A stretch of DNA of 64,000 nucleotides from positions 149,056 through 213,055 of the forward strand of contig NZ_JNXE01000015.1 of assembly GCF_000716605.1 (NCBI RefSeq), given 5' to 3'. This document shows, piece by piece, positions 54,201 through 61,768 of this stretch. Source of the DNA: Streptomyces sp. NRRL F-525. GTDB taxonomy: Bacteria > Actinomycetota > Actinomycetes > Streptomycetales > Streptomycetaceae. How positions within the stretch are numbered: position 1 is the first letter of the stretch; every line of letters starts with the position of its first letter. Below the pieces are notes generated by a model. It made no database searches and had not been told where the DNA came from. It saw nothing but the letters and a program-made list of their open reading frames with translations. A program made the translations under genes and the position numbers.

Positions 54201-54227
54201 TTTTCCACAACCGCAGGGTTGTCCACA
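54201..54227 (+). promoter_or_regulatory. Two DnaA-box-like nonamers
   Basis: TTTTCCACA (54201-54209) and TTGTCCACA (54219-54227) lie in the same orientation, 18 bp apart, in the short region before the SMI1-type gene. TTGTCCACA is the preferred Streptomyces DnaA box as I recall. A weak inverted repeat ACAACC/GGTTGT overlaps them, so they may be part of a hairpin or regulator site. Confidence 0.35.
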
Positions 54228-54267
54228 GGCCGGCCCGATTGTCAGTGGCGCGCGGCACCATGAAGCC

Positions 54268-54834
54268 ATGACCGAGAACGAGCAGCAACTGCTGACCCGG
54301 GTGGCCGCCGAGGCCCGCAACACCCGCCCGCTGGGCTGGACTTCACTCCCGGCCCCCGTGGACGAGGCCACGGTGACCCGCGCCGAGGCCGCCCTCGGCT
54401 TCCGCCTGCCCCCGCTGCTCGCCGCGCTCTACACACGCATAGGAGACGGCGGATTCGGCCCGGAGTACGGCTTGTTGCCCCTCCTCGACAACCCGCCGAC
54501 CGGCGAGCCCGCCGCCGTCACGCAGTACTTCGCCAACCGCGCGAGCGGAGACAAGGACCTCGACTGGCCCTGGCCCGAGGGCGTCCTGCCGATATCCCAC
54601 TGGGGCTGCGCGATGTACGCGTGCGTGGACTGCCGAACCCCAGAGGCCACAGTCCTCCTCTACGAGCCGAACGCCGACGAGGCCGACCACGCGTGGTACG
54701 TCGACGCGCCCGGCCTCGCCGACTGGCTGCGCGCCTGGCTCGACGGCACGGGCTGGTACGAGGACTACGAAGGCGCTCCCGAACCGACCCCGTGGACCGA
54801 CTTCCGCATACGCACGACAGCACAGGCCTCCTGA
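54268..54834 (+). CDS. SMI1/KNR4 (SUKH) family protein
   Basis: A 188-residue protein with the SUKH core: VDEATVTRAEAALGFRLPPLLAALYTRIGDGGFGPEYGLLPL, then WGCAMYACVDCRTPEATVLLYEPN and the C-terminal DAPGLADWLRAWLDG. SUKH proteins are common immunity proteins against contact-dependent and polymorphic toxins. With the barstar-domain gene just upstream, two immunity-type genes lie together with no toxin gene in sight. Confidence 0.88.
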   Translation: MTENEQQLLTRVAAEARNTRPLGWTSLPAPVDEATVTRAEAALGFRLPPLLAALYTRIGDGGFGPEYGLLPLLDNPPTGEPAAVTQYFANRASGDKDLDWPWPEGVLPISHWGCAMYACVDCRTPEATVLLYEPNADEADHAWYVDAPGLADWLRAWLDGTGWYEDYEGAPEPTPWTDFRIRTTAQAS

Positions 54835-55014
54835 GCGGTCGCCGCAGGCCACCGATGCCTGCAACCACCACACGCATCCGTGACGTCCTGTTCATCGACA
54901 CGGCGGAACATGCAGCGACAGGCCGTGCGCAAGAACCTACGAACACAGCCTGTCCGGGCGGAATTCACAGCTCCGGATCAGTGCAAGCACAGCGCGAGAG
55001 GGCAGGTTCACGGC

Positions 55015-55281
55015 ATGGGCATCATCAGCTGGATCATCCTGGGACTGTTGGCCGGAGCCATCGCCAAATTCTTGCTGCCGGGCCGCGACCCGGGCGGCTT
55101 CATCGGCACGACCATCATCGGCGTCGCGGGCGCGTTCATCGGCGGCTGGATCTCGGCCCGCTGGCTGGACCACCCGGTCGCGAAGAACTTCTACGACGGC
55201 GCCACTTGGGCCTCGGCGATAGGCGGCGCGCTCGTCCTCCTGATCGCCTACCGCATCCTGTTCGGCAACTCGCGCAACTAG
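55015..55281 (+). CDS. GlsB/YeaQ/YmgE-family membrane protein
   Basis: An 88-residue protein with three helices and the family motif GLLAGAIAKFLLPGRDPGGFIGTTIIGVAGAFIGGWI. Members are small stress-associated membrane proteins of uncertain role (transglycosylase-associated family). ATG 55015 has a GAGAGGGCAGG site; a longer frame upstream has no support. Confidence 0.92.
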   Translation: MGIISWIILGLLAGAIAKFLLPGRDPGGFIGTTIIGVAGAFIGGWISARWLDHPVAKNFYDGATWASAIGGALVLLIAYRILFGNSRN

Positions 55282-55300
55282 ACGCCGTCCGGCGGGTTTT

Positions 55301-55370
<70 letters not shown>

Positions 55371-55480
55371 TCTACGGCGCTGCAGTCGCTCCCCGGCGCC
55401 GGTCAGCAGCCGCCGCTTTCCTGCGACTTGATCGGCAGGACAGGCTCAAGCGTGTGCCCCAAGCCGCAGCCAGCAGGCGA

Positions 55481-55512
55481 GAAGGGTGGGCGCCGACGGG
55501 TGCCCACCCTTC
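55481..55512 (-). terminator. yajQ terminator
   Basis: Perfect 11-bp arms GAAGGGTGGGC (55481-55491) and GCCCACCCTTC (55502-55512), with a 10-nt loop, 44 bp beyond the yajQ stop. Confidence 0.75.
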
Positions 55513-55555
55513 CTCGCATCCTCGTGCCTGCGCGGCGGACGCGCGAAGCCCGGCT

Positions 55556-56044
55556 CTACCGGTAGTTCACGAACTGCAGCGCGAAGTCGAAGTCCTTGCC
55601 CTTGAGCAGGGCCTGCACGGCCTGGAGGTCGTCGCGGCTCTTGGAGCTGACCCGCAGTTCGTCGCCCTGGACCTGGGCCTTCACGCCCTTGGGACCCTCG
55701 TCGCGAATGATCTTCGCCACCTTCTTCGCGTTGTCCTGGGAGATGCCCTCCTCGATCGACGCGAAGATCTTGTACTCCTTGCCAGAGAGCTGCGGCTCAC
55801 CGGCGTCCAGCGCCTTCAGCGAGATGCCGCGCTTGATCAGCTTGGACTGGAAGACGTCGAGGATCGCCTTGACCCGCTCCTCGGAGTTCGCCTCCATGAG
55901 GATCTTCTCGGCGGACCATGCGATCGAGGCACCCACGCCCTTGAAGTCGTAGCGCTGGGAGATCTCCTTGGCGGCCTGGTTGAGGGCGTTGTCGACCTCC
56001 TGCCGCTCGACCTTCGAGACGATGTCGAAACTGGAGTCGGCCAT
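55556..56044 (-). CDS. yajQ: YajQ-family c-di-GMP/nucleotide-binding protein
   Basis: A 162-residue protein of two ferredoxin-like halves, beginning [20 protein letters not shown] with [13 protein letters not shown] and [13 protein letters not shown] at the end. YajQ proteins bind c-di-GMP or nucleotides and act with transcription factors in other bacteria. ATG 56044 has AGGAGCCACAGGAC upstream. Confidence 0.95.
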   Translation of the reverse strand: MADSSFDIVSKVERQEVDNALNQAAKEISQRYDFKGVGASIAWSAEKILMEANSEERVKAILDVFQSKLIKRGISLKALDAGEPQLSGKEYKIFASIEEGISQDNAKKVAKIIRDEGPKGVKAQVQGDELRVSSKSRDDLQAVQALLKGKDFDFALQFVNYR

Positions 56045-56278
56045 GTCCTGTGGCTCCTTGTATCGGGGTGCGTATCGATGCGTGTCACTGCGTATCGGCG
56101 TGCGTCGGGGCAGCCGCCGAGCCCGGTGTAGGCCCCGGGCCGCATCCGCATAAGCCTAGCCACCCCCTCCCCTCCGAGCGCCGGTCAATCGGGTGGCGAA
56201 GCACCCCTGGGCATCGGGTATCGTTTACGTCGTTGCCACGGAGCACCGCCGAAAAGCGGTTCGAGAGGCAGCATCCCC

Positions 56279-56360
<82 letters not shown>

Positions 56361-56366
56361 CATGAT

Positions 56367-56412
56367 CGAAAGGGTCTGTGATCAGCAGCAATGCTGATCA
56401 CAGACCCTTTCG
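56367..56412 (+). terminator. 21-bp perfect terminator after tRNA-Tyr
   Basis: A perfect 21-bp stem (56367-56387 and 56392-56412) with a GCAA loop, 6 bp after the tRNA end. The arms begin CGAAAGGGTCTGTGATCAGC. It is unusually long and exact for this genome. Confidence 0.85.
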
Positions 56413-56502
56413 TCGTTCCCGAGGCCTTCCGGAAGTCTTCCCGGGTTTTTCCCGAGGCGCCCCAGAGGCATCCCCGCGGCCCCCTCCGCCCTGCCGCCAA
56501 CC

Positions 56503-56531
56503 TTGACGTGCCCGTGCCACAGCCCTACTGT
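56503..56531 (+). promoter_or_regulatory. Promoter of the PL7 lyase gene
   Basis: TTGACG (56503-56508), a 17-bp spacer and TACTGT (56526-56531). The operator-like repeat at 56541-56579 sits just downstream, about where transcription would start. Confidence 0.6.
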
Positions 56532-56540
56532 CGCGACACC

Positions 56541-56579
56541 GCGTTCATGTTGAAACACAAAGTTCACACACATGAACGC
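56541..56579. promoter_or_regulatory. Palindromic operator before the PL7 lyase
   Basis: Perfect 10-bp arms GCGTTCATGT and ACATGAACGC flank a 19-bp centre that itself has TTGAA...TTCA symmetry. The place overlaps the transcription start region. This is a typical position for a GntR- or LacI-type repressor controlling a polysaccharide lyase. No regulator gene is adjacent. Confidence 0.6.
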
Positions 56580-56630
56580 ATGCTTCGCCAACCGAGTCGA
56601 GTCCACAGAGCAGACAGGAAGGCACCCCCC

Positions 56631-57443
56631 ATGCGCATGCGTACGCTGCTCACCTCCCTGGCCACCGTCGTCGCCGTCACCGGCGGCCTCGCCCTCACGG
56701 CCCCCACCGCGTCGGGCAGTACCGGCGCCGCCGGCGTCGTCGCCTCACCCCTGGCGGACCCCTCCGTCGCGCCCGGCGGGAACTTCGACCTGGGGGTGTG
56801 GCAGCTCCAGGAGCCGATCGGTTCCCCCGGCTCGCCCACGACGATCTCGTCGTCCCGGCTCCAGGGGGCCAATGGCTTCCAGGACTCGTACTTCTACACG
56901 GACACCCGCGACGGAGCGATGACCTTCTGGGCGCCGGAGAAGGGCGTCACCACCCCCAACTCGAACTACGCCCGCTCCGAACTGCGCGAGATGAACCGCA
57001 GCGGCAGCGCCGCCGACTGGTCGCTCAGCGGCACCCACACGATGAAGGCGACGCTCCGGGTCGTCTCCGTCACGTCGAACGTCTGCGTCGGCCAGATCCA
57101 CCTCGGCAGCGGCGGCAGCTCCACCAAGCCGCTGCTGGAGCTGTACTACCGCTCCAGCGGCGACATCGTCCTCGGCACCGAGAACTCGCCCTCCGGCGGC
57201 CAGACCCTGCACACCGTGGGCAACGTGGCGGTCGGCAAGACGTGGAGCTACACGATCGGCGTCTCGGGCGGGAACACCATCAACCTGACGGTCAACGGGA
57301 GCACCACGCACTACTCCATCCCGTCGTCCTTCAACGCCTACAAGCAGTACTTCAAGGCCGGTTCGTACAACCAGTCGTCCTCCGACAGCACCACGAAGGG
57401 CGCCCGCGTCGCCTTCTACGGCCTCACCGTCGCCCACAGCTGA
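56631..57443 (+). CDS. Secreted alginate lyase, polysaccharide lyase family 7
   Basis: A 270-residue secreted enzyme. A signal peptide covers residues 1 to about 30 (MRMRTLLTSLATVVAVTGGL then TAPTASGS). The PL7 jelly-roll signatures are in order: RSELRE (115-120), QIH (155-157) and YFKAGSYNQ (240-248). The QIH isoleucine is associated with action on guluronate-containing alginate. It would depolymerise alginate by beta-elimination outside the cell. ATG 56631 follows AGGAAGG. It is preceded by its own promoter and operator. Confidence 0.95.
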   Translation: MRMRTLLTSLATVVAVTGGLALTAPTASGSTGAAGVVASPLADPSVAPGGNFDLGVWQLQEPIGSPGSPTTISSSRLQGANGFQDSYFYTDTRDGAMTFWAPEKGVTTPNSNYARSELREMNRSGSAADWSLSGTHTMKATLRVVSVTSNVCVGQIHLGSGGSSTKPLLELYYRSSGDIVLGTENSPSGGQTLHTVGNVAVGKTWSYTIGVSGGNTINLTVNGSTTHYSIPSSFNAYKQYFKAGSYNQSSSDSTTKGARVAFYGLTVAHS

Positions 57444-57500
57444 GCGCGCCCGAGCGAGCCTCGACAGCCGACCCGGCCTGCGGCGGGGCAGACTGATCCC

Positions 57501-57713
57501 ATGTCGTCACGCCGCAGAAGCTGCCCCGAGTGCCGTCGTGAAATCGCCGTAGTGGCAGGCCGGTTCGCGCGCCACGACCCGCCCGGCGCCCGGGAGACCG
57601 GGGACCTCGTGTCGTGCCCCGGGTCCCGCCGCCAGGCGGAACTCGGGGCGGCACAGCCCGCGTTGGACGGGTACGTGGTCCCGGAGTTCCCCGGCCAGAT
57701 GCCGCTCTTCTAG
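57501..57713 (+). CDS. Small zinc-ribbon-like hypothetical protein
   Basis: A 70-residue protein starting MSSRRRSCPECRREIAVVAG, with a C-x-x-C pair and a later single Cys/His (FARHDPP, VSCPGSR). It ends YVVPEFPGQMPLF. The short zinc-knuckle look is typical of small Streptomyces proteins of unknown function. The coding bias and compact frame support it. Confidence 0.6.
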   Translation: MSSRRRSCPECRREIAVVAGRFARHDPPGARETGDLVSCPGSRRQAELGAAQPALDGYVVPEFPGQMPLF

Positions 57714-57759
57714 ACGGCGGGGCACCACCCGGCAGGGAACCCCGTGACCGGACCCTCCG

Positions 57760-58416
57760 TCAGTTCCCCGCCACCGACTTCACCGCCACCGACACCGGCG
57801 CGGACCCACCGATCAGCTCCAGCGTCAGCCCGGCCGTCGCAGGCGTCTCCACCAACTCCGCGAGTACGGCGGCCACATCGTCGCGCGGGATCGAGCCGAG
57901 CCCGGTGTGGGCCTCCAGCCGGACCAGCCCGGTCCCGGCGTCGTTCGTGAGCGAACCGGGGCGCAGGATCGTCCAGTCGAGGGCGTCCAGGCCGCGTACA
58001 TACGCGTCGGCCTCGCCCTTGGCCCGCAGATACACGTCGAAGACACCGTCCCCGGAGTGCGTCGGATCCGCGCCCATCGAGGACACGACGACATGACGCC
58101 GTACGCCCGCCAGGACCGCCGCGTCGGCGAACAGCACCGCCGAACCCCGGTCCACGGTGTCCTTGCGGGCGGTACCGCTGCCCGGCCCGGCGCCCGCCGC
58201 GAAGACCGCCGCATCCGCGCCCCGCAGCTGCGCCGCGACCTCCTCGACCGAGGCCGACTCCAGGTCCAGCAGCAGCGGTTCGGCGCCGGCCGCCCGTAGA
58301 TCGTCGCTCTGTTCGGCGTTGCGGATGATGCCCGCGACCTCTTCACCGCGCGCGGCGAGCAGGCGCTCCAGCCGCAGCGCGATCTGACCATGACCTCCAG
58401 CGATGACAATGCGCAT
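57760..58416 (-). CDS. NAD(P)-binding, NmrA/SDR-like protein
   Basis: A 218-residue atypical short-chain dehydrogenase/reductase. It begins MRIVIAGGHGQIALRLERLL with the Gly-rich nucleotide motif, then AAVFAAGAGPGSGTARKDTVDRGSAVLFADAA, VVVSSMGAD and LDWTILRPGSLTNDAGTG. This is the YwnB/NmrA-like group. ATG 58416 was chosen over a longer upstream frame that lacks the motif start. The role may be redox sensing or quinone reduction. Confidence 0.88.
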   Translation of the reverse strand: MRIVIAGGHGQIALRLERLLAARGEEVAGIIRNAEQSDDLRAAGAEPLLLDLESASVEEVAAQLRGADAAVFAAGAGPGSGTARKDTVDRGSAVLFADAAVLAGVRRHVVVSSMGADPTHSGDGVFDVYLRAKGEADAYVRGLDALDWTILRPGSLTNDAGTGLVRLEAHTGLGSIPRDDVAAVLAELVETPATAGLTLELIGGSAPVSVAVKSVAGN

Positions 58417-58559
58417 GCCTTCGACCGTACGCCCGGACGGCCGCACGCGCCGCATGACTTCAGCCGCGTCCCAGCGGCGCACACCCGCGGTGGACGCGCC
58501 GGGCGCGCGGACCCGGGCCGTGGCGCCTCAGGCGTACGCCCCGGCGCGACGACGGCCGC

Positions 58560-59837
58560 TCACGACAACTCGCCCCGTCCCTGCCGGGGCAGCCCCAACT
58601 CCGAGCCCGCCGCCGTGTTGCAGTACTCCCGCACCGCGCTCGTCCGTGCCACCACGCGCCCCCGGTGCACCACGATCCGGCTGTACGCCAGCGACAGCGC
58701 GCCCGCGAGCCGGTCGCCGCGCACCGCGAGCAGTTCGGCCGGAAATCCCGCCTCGACGCGCACCTCGGGCAGGCCGAGCGCCGCGCGTGCCGACGAACTC
58801 ACCGTGTCGTAGGCGTCCTCGGGCCGCATCCCGTGCCGCGAGGCCAACAGGTAGGCCGCCTCCAGGGGGTCCCCGCGGCCCACCGGGTTGGACACGTCCC
58901 GCAGGGCGCCGCTGCCCGCCGCCACCTGGACGCCGGCCGTGCGCAGCAGCCGTACGGGAGCCGTGCCCCGGCGGTCGACGCCGCCGCAGCCGCCCTGCGG
59001 CAGGCAGACCACCGTCACGCCGGCCGCGGCCAGTTGGTCCGCGATCCGGGTGACCGTGTCCGCGGGAAGCCGCCCCAGGCCGCCGCACGGGCCGAGCGTC
59101 ACCCCGGGGCGCATTCCGCCCGCGACGGCCGCCAGCCGGGCCAGGCGGGTCGGGTCGGCCGCGTCCGTGTGCAGGTCGACCGGGCAGCCGTGCTCGGACG
59201 CGACCTCCAGGACGGCCTCCACGTAGCCCGTCGGATCGGGGTCCAAATCTGGACAACCACCTACTACGGAGGCACCCATTTTCAACGCGTCCCGCAGCAT
59301 CGCGAGCCCGTCCGCCCCCGCGACCCCGGTCAGCAGCCGGGGCATCGCCACCGCCGTCAGCTCCGCCAGCCCCCGCAGCGCCCGCCGCGCCCGCAGTACG
59401 GCGGCCAGCGCGCTCAGCCCCTGAACGTCCCCCACGCGCACGTGTGCCCGCTGCGCCGTCGCCCCGTGCCCGAGTTGCAGCAGCGCGGCCTCCGTGGCGC
59501 GGCGCTGGACGTCCTCGGGGTCGTAGGAGACCGGTCCGCCGTTCTCGGCCGACAGGGCGGTGTCACTGTGCGTGTGCGGTTCGGCCGGGGCCGGGAGGAG
59601 GAGATAGCCGCTGAGGTCCACGCGCGCGCCGCACGCGCGCGTGGCGTCCGTCGCCAGGCTGCCGGCCGTGCCGACCGCCTCGATGCGCCCGCCGCCCAGC
59701 CGTACGTCCACGGTCCTGCCGTCGGTCAGCCGGGCCCCGCACAGCAGGAGCGCGGCCGGGTCGGCCGGTCCCGACGAGCCTGAGGAACCCGACGGGCCGG
59801 ACGAGGAGTGGGACGGCTGGGGCTGACTGTCGGGCAT
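58560..59837 (-). CDS. Amidohydrolase-family protein with eroded metal site
   Basis: A 425-residue protein of the cytosine-deaminase-like amidohydrolase group. H-x-H is present (PHTHSD, His88 and His90) and a third His223 in DLHTDA. The position that usually holds the fourth histidine reads VTLGPCGGLG, and the metal/catalytic aspartate position near residue 310 reads AAGSGALRDVSNP with Gly, so two key residues are missing. The N-terminal 25 residues are Ser/Pro/Gly-rich. It may have lost activity or may work on a different principle. Confidence 0.8.
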   Translation of the reverse strand: MPDSQPQPSHSSSGPSGSSGSSGPADPAALLLCGARLTDGRTVDVRLGGGRIEAVGTAGSLATDATRACGARVDLSGYLLLPAPAEPHTHSDTALSAENGGPVSYDPEDVQRRATEAALLQLGHGATAQRAHVRVGDVQGLSALAAVLRARRALRGLAELTAVAMPRLLTGVAGADGLAMLRDALKMGASVVGGCPDLDPDPTGYVEAVLEVASEHGCPVDLHTDAADPTRLARLAAVAGGMRPGVTLGPCGGLGRLPADTVTRIADQLAAAGVTVVCLPQGGCGGVDRRGTAPVRLLRTAGVQVAAGSGALRDVSNPVGRGDPLEAAYLLASRHGMRPEDAYDTVSSSARAALGLPEVRVEAGFPAELLAVRGDRLAGALSLAYSRIVVHRGRVVARTSAVREYCNTAAGSELGLPRQGRGELS

Positions 59838-60089
59838 CGCGCTCCAGGTGCTCAGGGCTTCGCGGGCTCGGGGCTTCGGGGCTCAGGACTGGGGACTGCG
59901 CAAAGGGGCGCAAGATCACGCAGAGTGAGTCGAGCCTAGGGCGGTGATCCGCTCACAGCCGGGAGGAGCGCAATAGTCGTACCGGTGTGGTCCCCCATAC
60001 GGGAGGGGCCCCCGAGGCCTCTGGGAGGGCCGTGGAAGCGGCTGGAGCGGGGCCGCGAAACGGATTTGGGCGAACGGTCGCCGAGCGTG

Positions 60090-60095
60090 TAATGT
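60090..60095 (+). promoter_or_regulatory. -10 element of the tRNA-Thr promoter
   Basis: TAATGT at 60090-60095, with TTGGGC at 60066-60071 (18-bp spacer) as a weak -35. It lies 11 bp before the tRNA 5' end. Confidence 0.45.
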
Positions 60096-60106
60096 CTTCA
60101 TCGCTC

Positions 60107-60179
60107 GCCCCAATAGCTCAGTCGGTAGAGCGTCTCCATGGTAAGGAGAAGGTCTACGGTTCGATTCCGTATTGGGGCT
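60107..60179 (+). tRNA. tRNA-Thr (GGT)
   Basis: A 73-nt cloverleaf: acceptor GCCCCAA with TTGGGGC, D arm GCTCAGTCGGTAGAGC, anticodon loop ATGGTAA with GGT, T arm ACGGTTCGATTCCGT. The discriminator is T, as usual for tRNA-Thr. Confidence 0.97.
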
Positions 60180-60225
60180 CTGGTGTGAAAGGTTCCCGTC
60201 GCAAGATGGGAACTGATCGCATCAC

Positions 60226-60298
60226 AGCGGTGTAGCTCAGTCGGTAGAGCAAGCGGCTCATAATCGCTGTGTCACCGGTTCAAGTCCGGTCACCGCTA
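60226..60298 (+). tRNA. tRNA-Met (CAT), elongator type
   Basis: A 73-nt cloverleaf: acceptor AGCGGTG with CACCGCT, anticodon loop CTCATAA with CAT, T arm ACCGGTTCAAGTCCGGT, discriminator A. The acceptor is fully paired at position 1, so it is the elongator rather than the initiator tRNA. It lies 46 bp after tRNA-Thr. Confidence 0.95.
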
Positions 60299-60305
60299 CT
60301 GACAG

Positions 60306-60339
60306 TAGCCGATTGCGGGGTCGGTCCTTCGATCGGCTA
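60306..60339 (+). terminator. Terminator of the tRNA-Thr/tRNA-Met transcript
   Basis: Perfect 8-bp arms TAGCCGAT (60306-60313) and ATCGGCTA (60332-60339), followed by TTCTGTT. It may instead contribute to the rpmG promoter region. Confidence 0.55.
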
Positions 60340-60386
60340 TTCTGTTATGCGTTCATAGTCCCATCCGTTCGTCAAGGAGCACTCCT

Positions 60387-60551
60387 GTGGCTGCCACCGA
60401 CGTCCGCCCGAAGATCACGCTGGCCTGCGTGGAGTGCAAGGAGCGGAACTACATCACCAAGAAGAACCGGCGTAACAACCCGGACCGACTGGAGATGAAG
60501 AAGCACTGCCCGCGTTGCAATGCGCACACCGCGCACCGCGAAACGCGATAA
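60387..60551 (+). CDS. rpmG: 50S ribosomal protein L33
   Basis: A 54-residue ribosomal protein beginning GTG ([20 protein letters not shown]) with a zinc-binding pair CVEC and CPRC, the Cys-containing form of L33. AAGGAGCACTCCT precedes the start. It has the sequence [21 protein letters not shown] typical of bacterial L33. A strong terminator follows. Confidence 0.97.
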   Translation: MAATDVRPKITLACVECKERNYITKKNRRNNPDRLEMKKHCPRCNAHTAHRETR

Positions 60552-60567
60552 GAATCAGGCTCGTACA

Positions 60568-60600
60568 CGAGGCCGTCCCCGAAGTCTGGGGGCGGCCTCG
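60568..60600 (+). terminator. rpmG terminator
   Basis: A 13-bp stem, CGAGGCCGTCCCC (60568-60580) with GGGGGCGGCCTCG (60588-60600), one T-G pair, 7-nt loop. It lies 17 bp after the rpmG stop. Confidence 0.85.
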
Positions 60601-60663
60601 CGTCGTTCCCCGCACAGCAGCAGGACCATCAACAGCAGCAGGAACAGCAGGAGGTACCGGGCC

Positions 60664-61116
60664 ATGGCGCTCGACCAGTCCTTCGTGGGGCGGACCTACC
60701 CGCCCACCGACCCGTACGAGGTGGGCCGGGAGAAGATCCGTGAGTTCGCGGAGGCGGTGGGCGACGCCAACCCGGCGTACACGGACCCGGAGGCCGCCAA
60801 GGCGCTCGGTCACCCCGATGTGATCGCCCCGCCGACCTTCGTCTTCTCCATCACGTTCAAGGCGGCCGGACAGGTCGTCCAGGACCCGCAGCTCGGCCTC
60901 GACTACAGCCGGGTCGTGCACGGCGACCAGAAGTTCGTCTACGTCCGCCCCGTGCGCGCCGGCGACCGGCTCACGGTCACCTCCACGATCGAGGCGATCA
61001 AGTCGATGGCGGGCAACGACATCCTGGACATCCGCGGCGAGGTCCACGACGAGGCCGGCGAGCACGTCGTGACCGCCTGGACCAAGCTCGTGGCCCGCGC
61101 GGCGGAGGAGAACTGA
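60664..61116 (+). CDS. MaoC-like dehydratase, HadA-type subunit
   Basis: A 150-residue hot-dog-fold protein: FVGRTYPPTDPYEVGREKIREFAEAVGDANPAY, then HPDVIAPPTFVFSITFKAAG. This is the N-terminal MaoC (UPF0336) type that pairs with a HadB-type subunit to dehydrate 3-hydroxyacyl-ACP in type II fatty-acid synthesis. ATG 60664 follows AGGAGGTACC. It lies immediately before the HadB-like gene. Confidence 0.92.
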   Translation: MALDQSFVGRTYPPTDPYEVGREKIREFAEAVGDANPAYTDPEAAKALGHPDVIAPPTFVFSITFKAAGQVVQDPQLGLDYSRVVHGDQKFVYVRPVRAGDRLTVTSTIEAIKSMAGNDILDIRGEVHDEAGEHVVTAWTKLVARAAEEN

Positions 61117-61117
61117 C

Positions 61118-61546
61118 ATGACGGCGAAGATCGCGTACGACGACGTCGAGGTCGGCACCGAACTGCCGGCCCAGACCTTCCCCGTGACCCGCGCCGCCCT
61201 CGTCCAGTACGCGGGCGCCTCCGGGGACTTCAACCCGATCCACTGGAACGAGAGGTTCGCCAAGGAGGTCGGGCTCCCGGACGTCATCGCGCACGGCATG
61301 TTCACCATGGCCGAGGCGATCCGCGTGGTCACCGACTGGACCGGCGACCCGGGCGCGGTCGCCGAGTACGGCGTCCGCTTCACCAAGCCCGTCGTCGTCC
61401 CGAACGACGACAAGGGCGCGACCGTCGAGGTCAGCGCCAAGGTCGCCGCCAAGCTCGACGACAACACGGTCCGCGTGGACCTGGTGGCGATGAGCGCCGG
61501 GCAGAAGGTGCTCGGGATGTCACGGGCGGTCGTACGACTGGCCTGA
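61118..61546 (+). CDS. MaoC-like dehydratase, HadB-type subunit
   Basis: A 142-residue hot-dog-fold protein with the catalytic motif YAGASGDFNPIHWNERFAKEVGLPDVIAHGMF (hydratase 2 aspartate and histidine). It starts 1 bp after the HadA-like stop. Together they resemble the mycobacterial (3R)-hydroxyacyl-ACP dehydratase HadAB. Confidence 0.93.
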   Translation: MTAKIAYDDVEVGTELPAQTFPVTRAALVQYAGASGDFNPIHWNERFAKEVGLPDVIAHGMFTMAEAIRVVTDWTGDPGAVAEYGVRFTKPVVVPNDDKGATVEVSAKVAAKLDDNTVRVDLVAMSAGQKVLGMSRAVVRLA

Positions 61547-61574
61547 TCGGTCGGCCGCGCGCTGGAGTGAGCCG

Positions 61575-61612
61575 AGGTAAGGGGTGTCTGCCATTGCGGG
61601 CGCCCCTTACCT
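61575..61612 (+). terminator. Terminator after the MaoC pair
   Basis: Perfect 10-bp arms AGGTAAGGGG (61575-61584) and CCCCTTACCT (61603-61612), 29 bp after the stop. A 14-bp tandem direct repeat (CCTGTAGGTCGGCA) begins at its right edge (61610-61636). Confidence 0.75.
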
Positions 61613-61740
61613 GTAGGTCGGCACCTGTAGGTCGGCCCGGGCCGACCCGGTGACTGGCGGTGACCCCGGCGGGCCCGGAGTCGGCCGGCCCGTGTGCCGT
61701 GCCCCACATCGAAACTCCACCAGAACCATCCCTTGACTTA

Positions 61741-61760
61741 GTTAGTGATTGAGTACTAAC
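61741..61760. promoter_or_regulatory. TetR operator 1
   Basis: GTTAGT-N8-ACTAAC, a perfect inverted repeat overlapping the -35/-10 region of the TetR gene (TTGACT at 61733-61738 and TAACTT at 61757-61762). It closely matches the site at 62386-62405. Confidence 0.8.
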
Positions 61761-61768
61761 TTTCTCGC

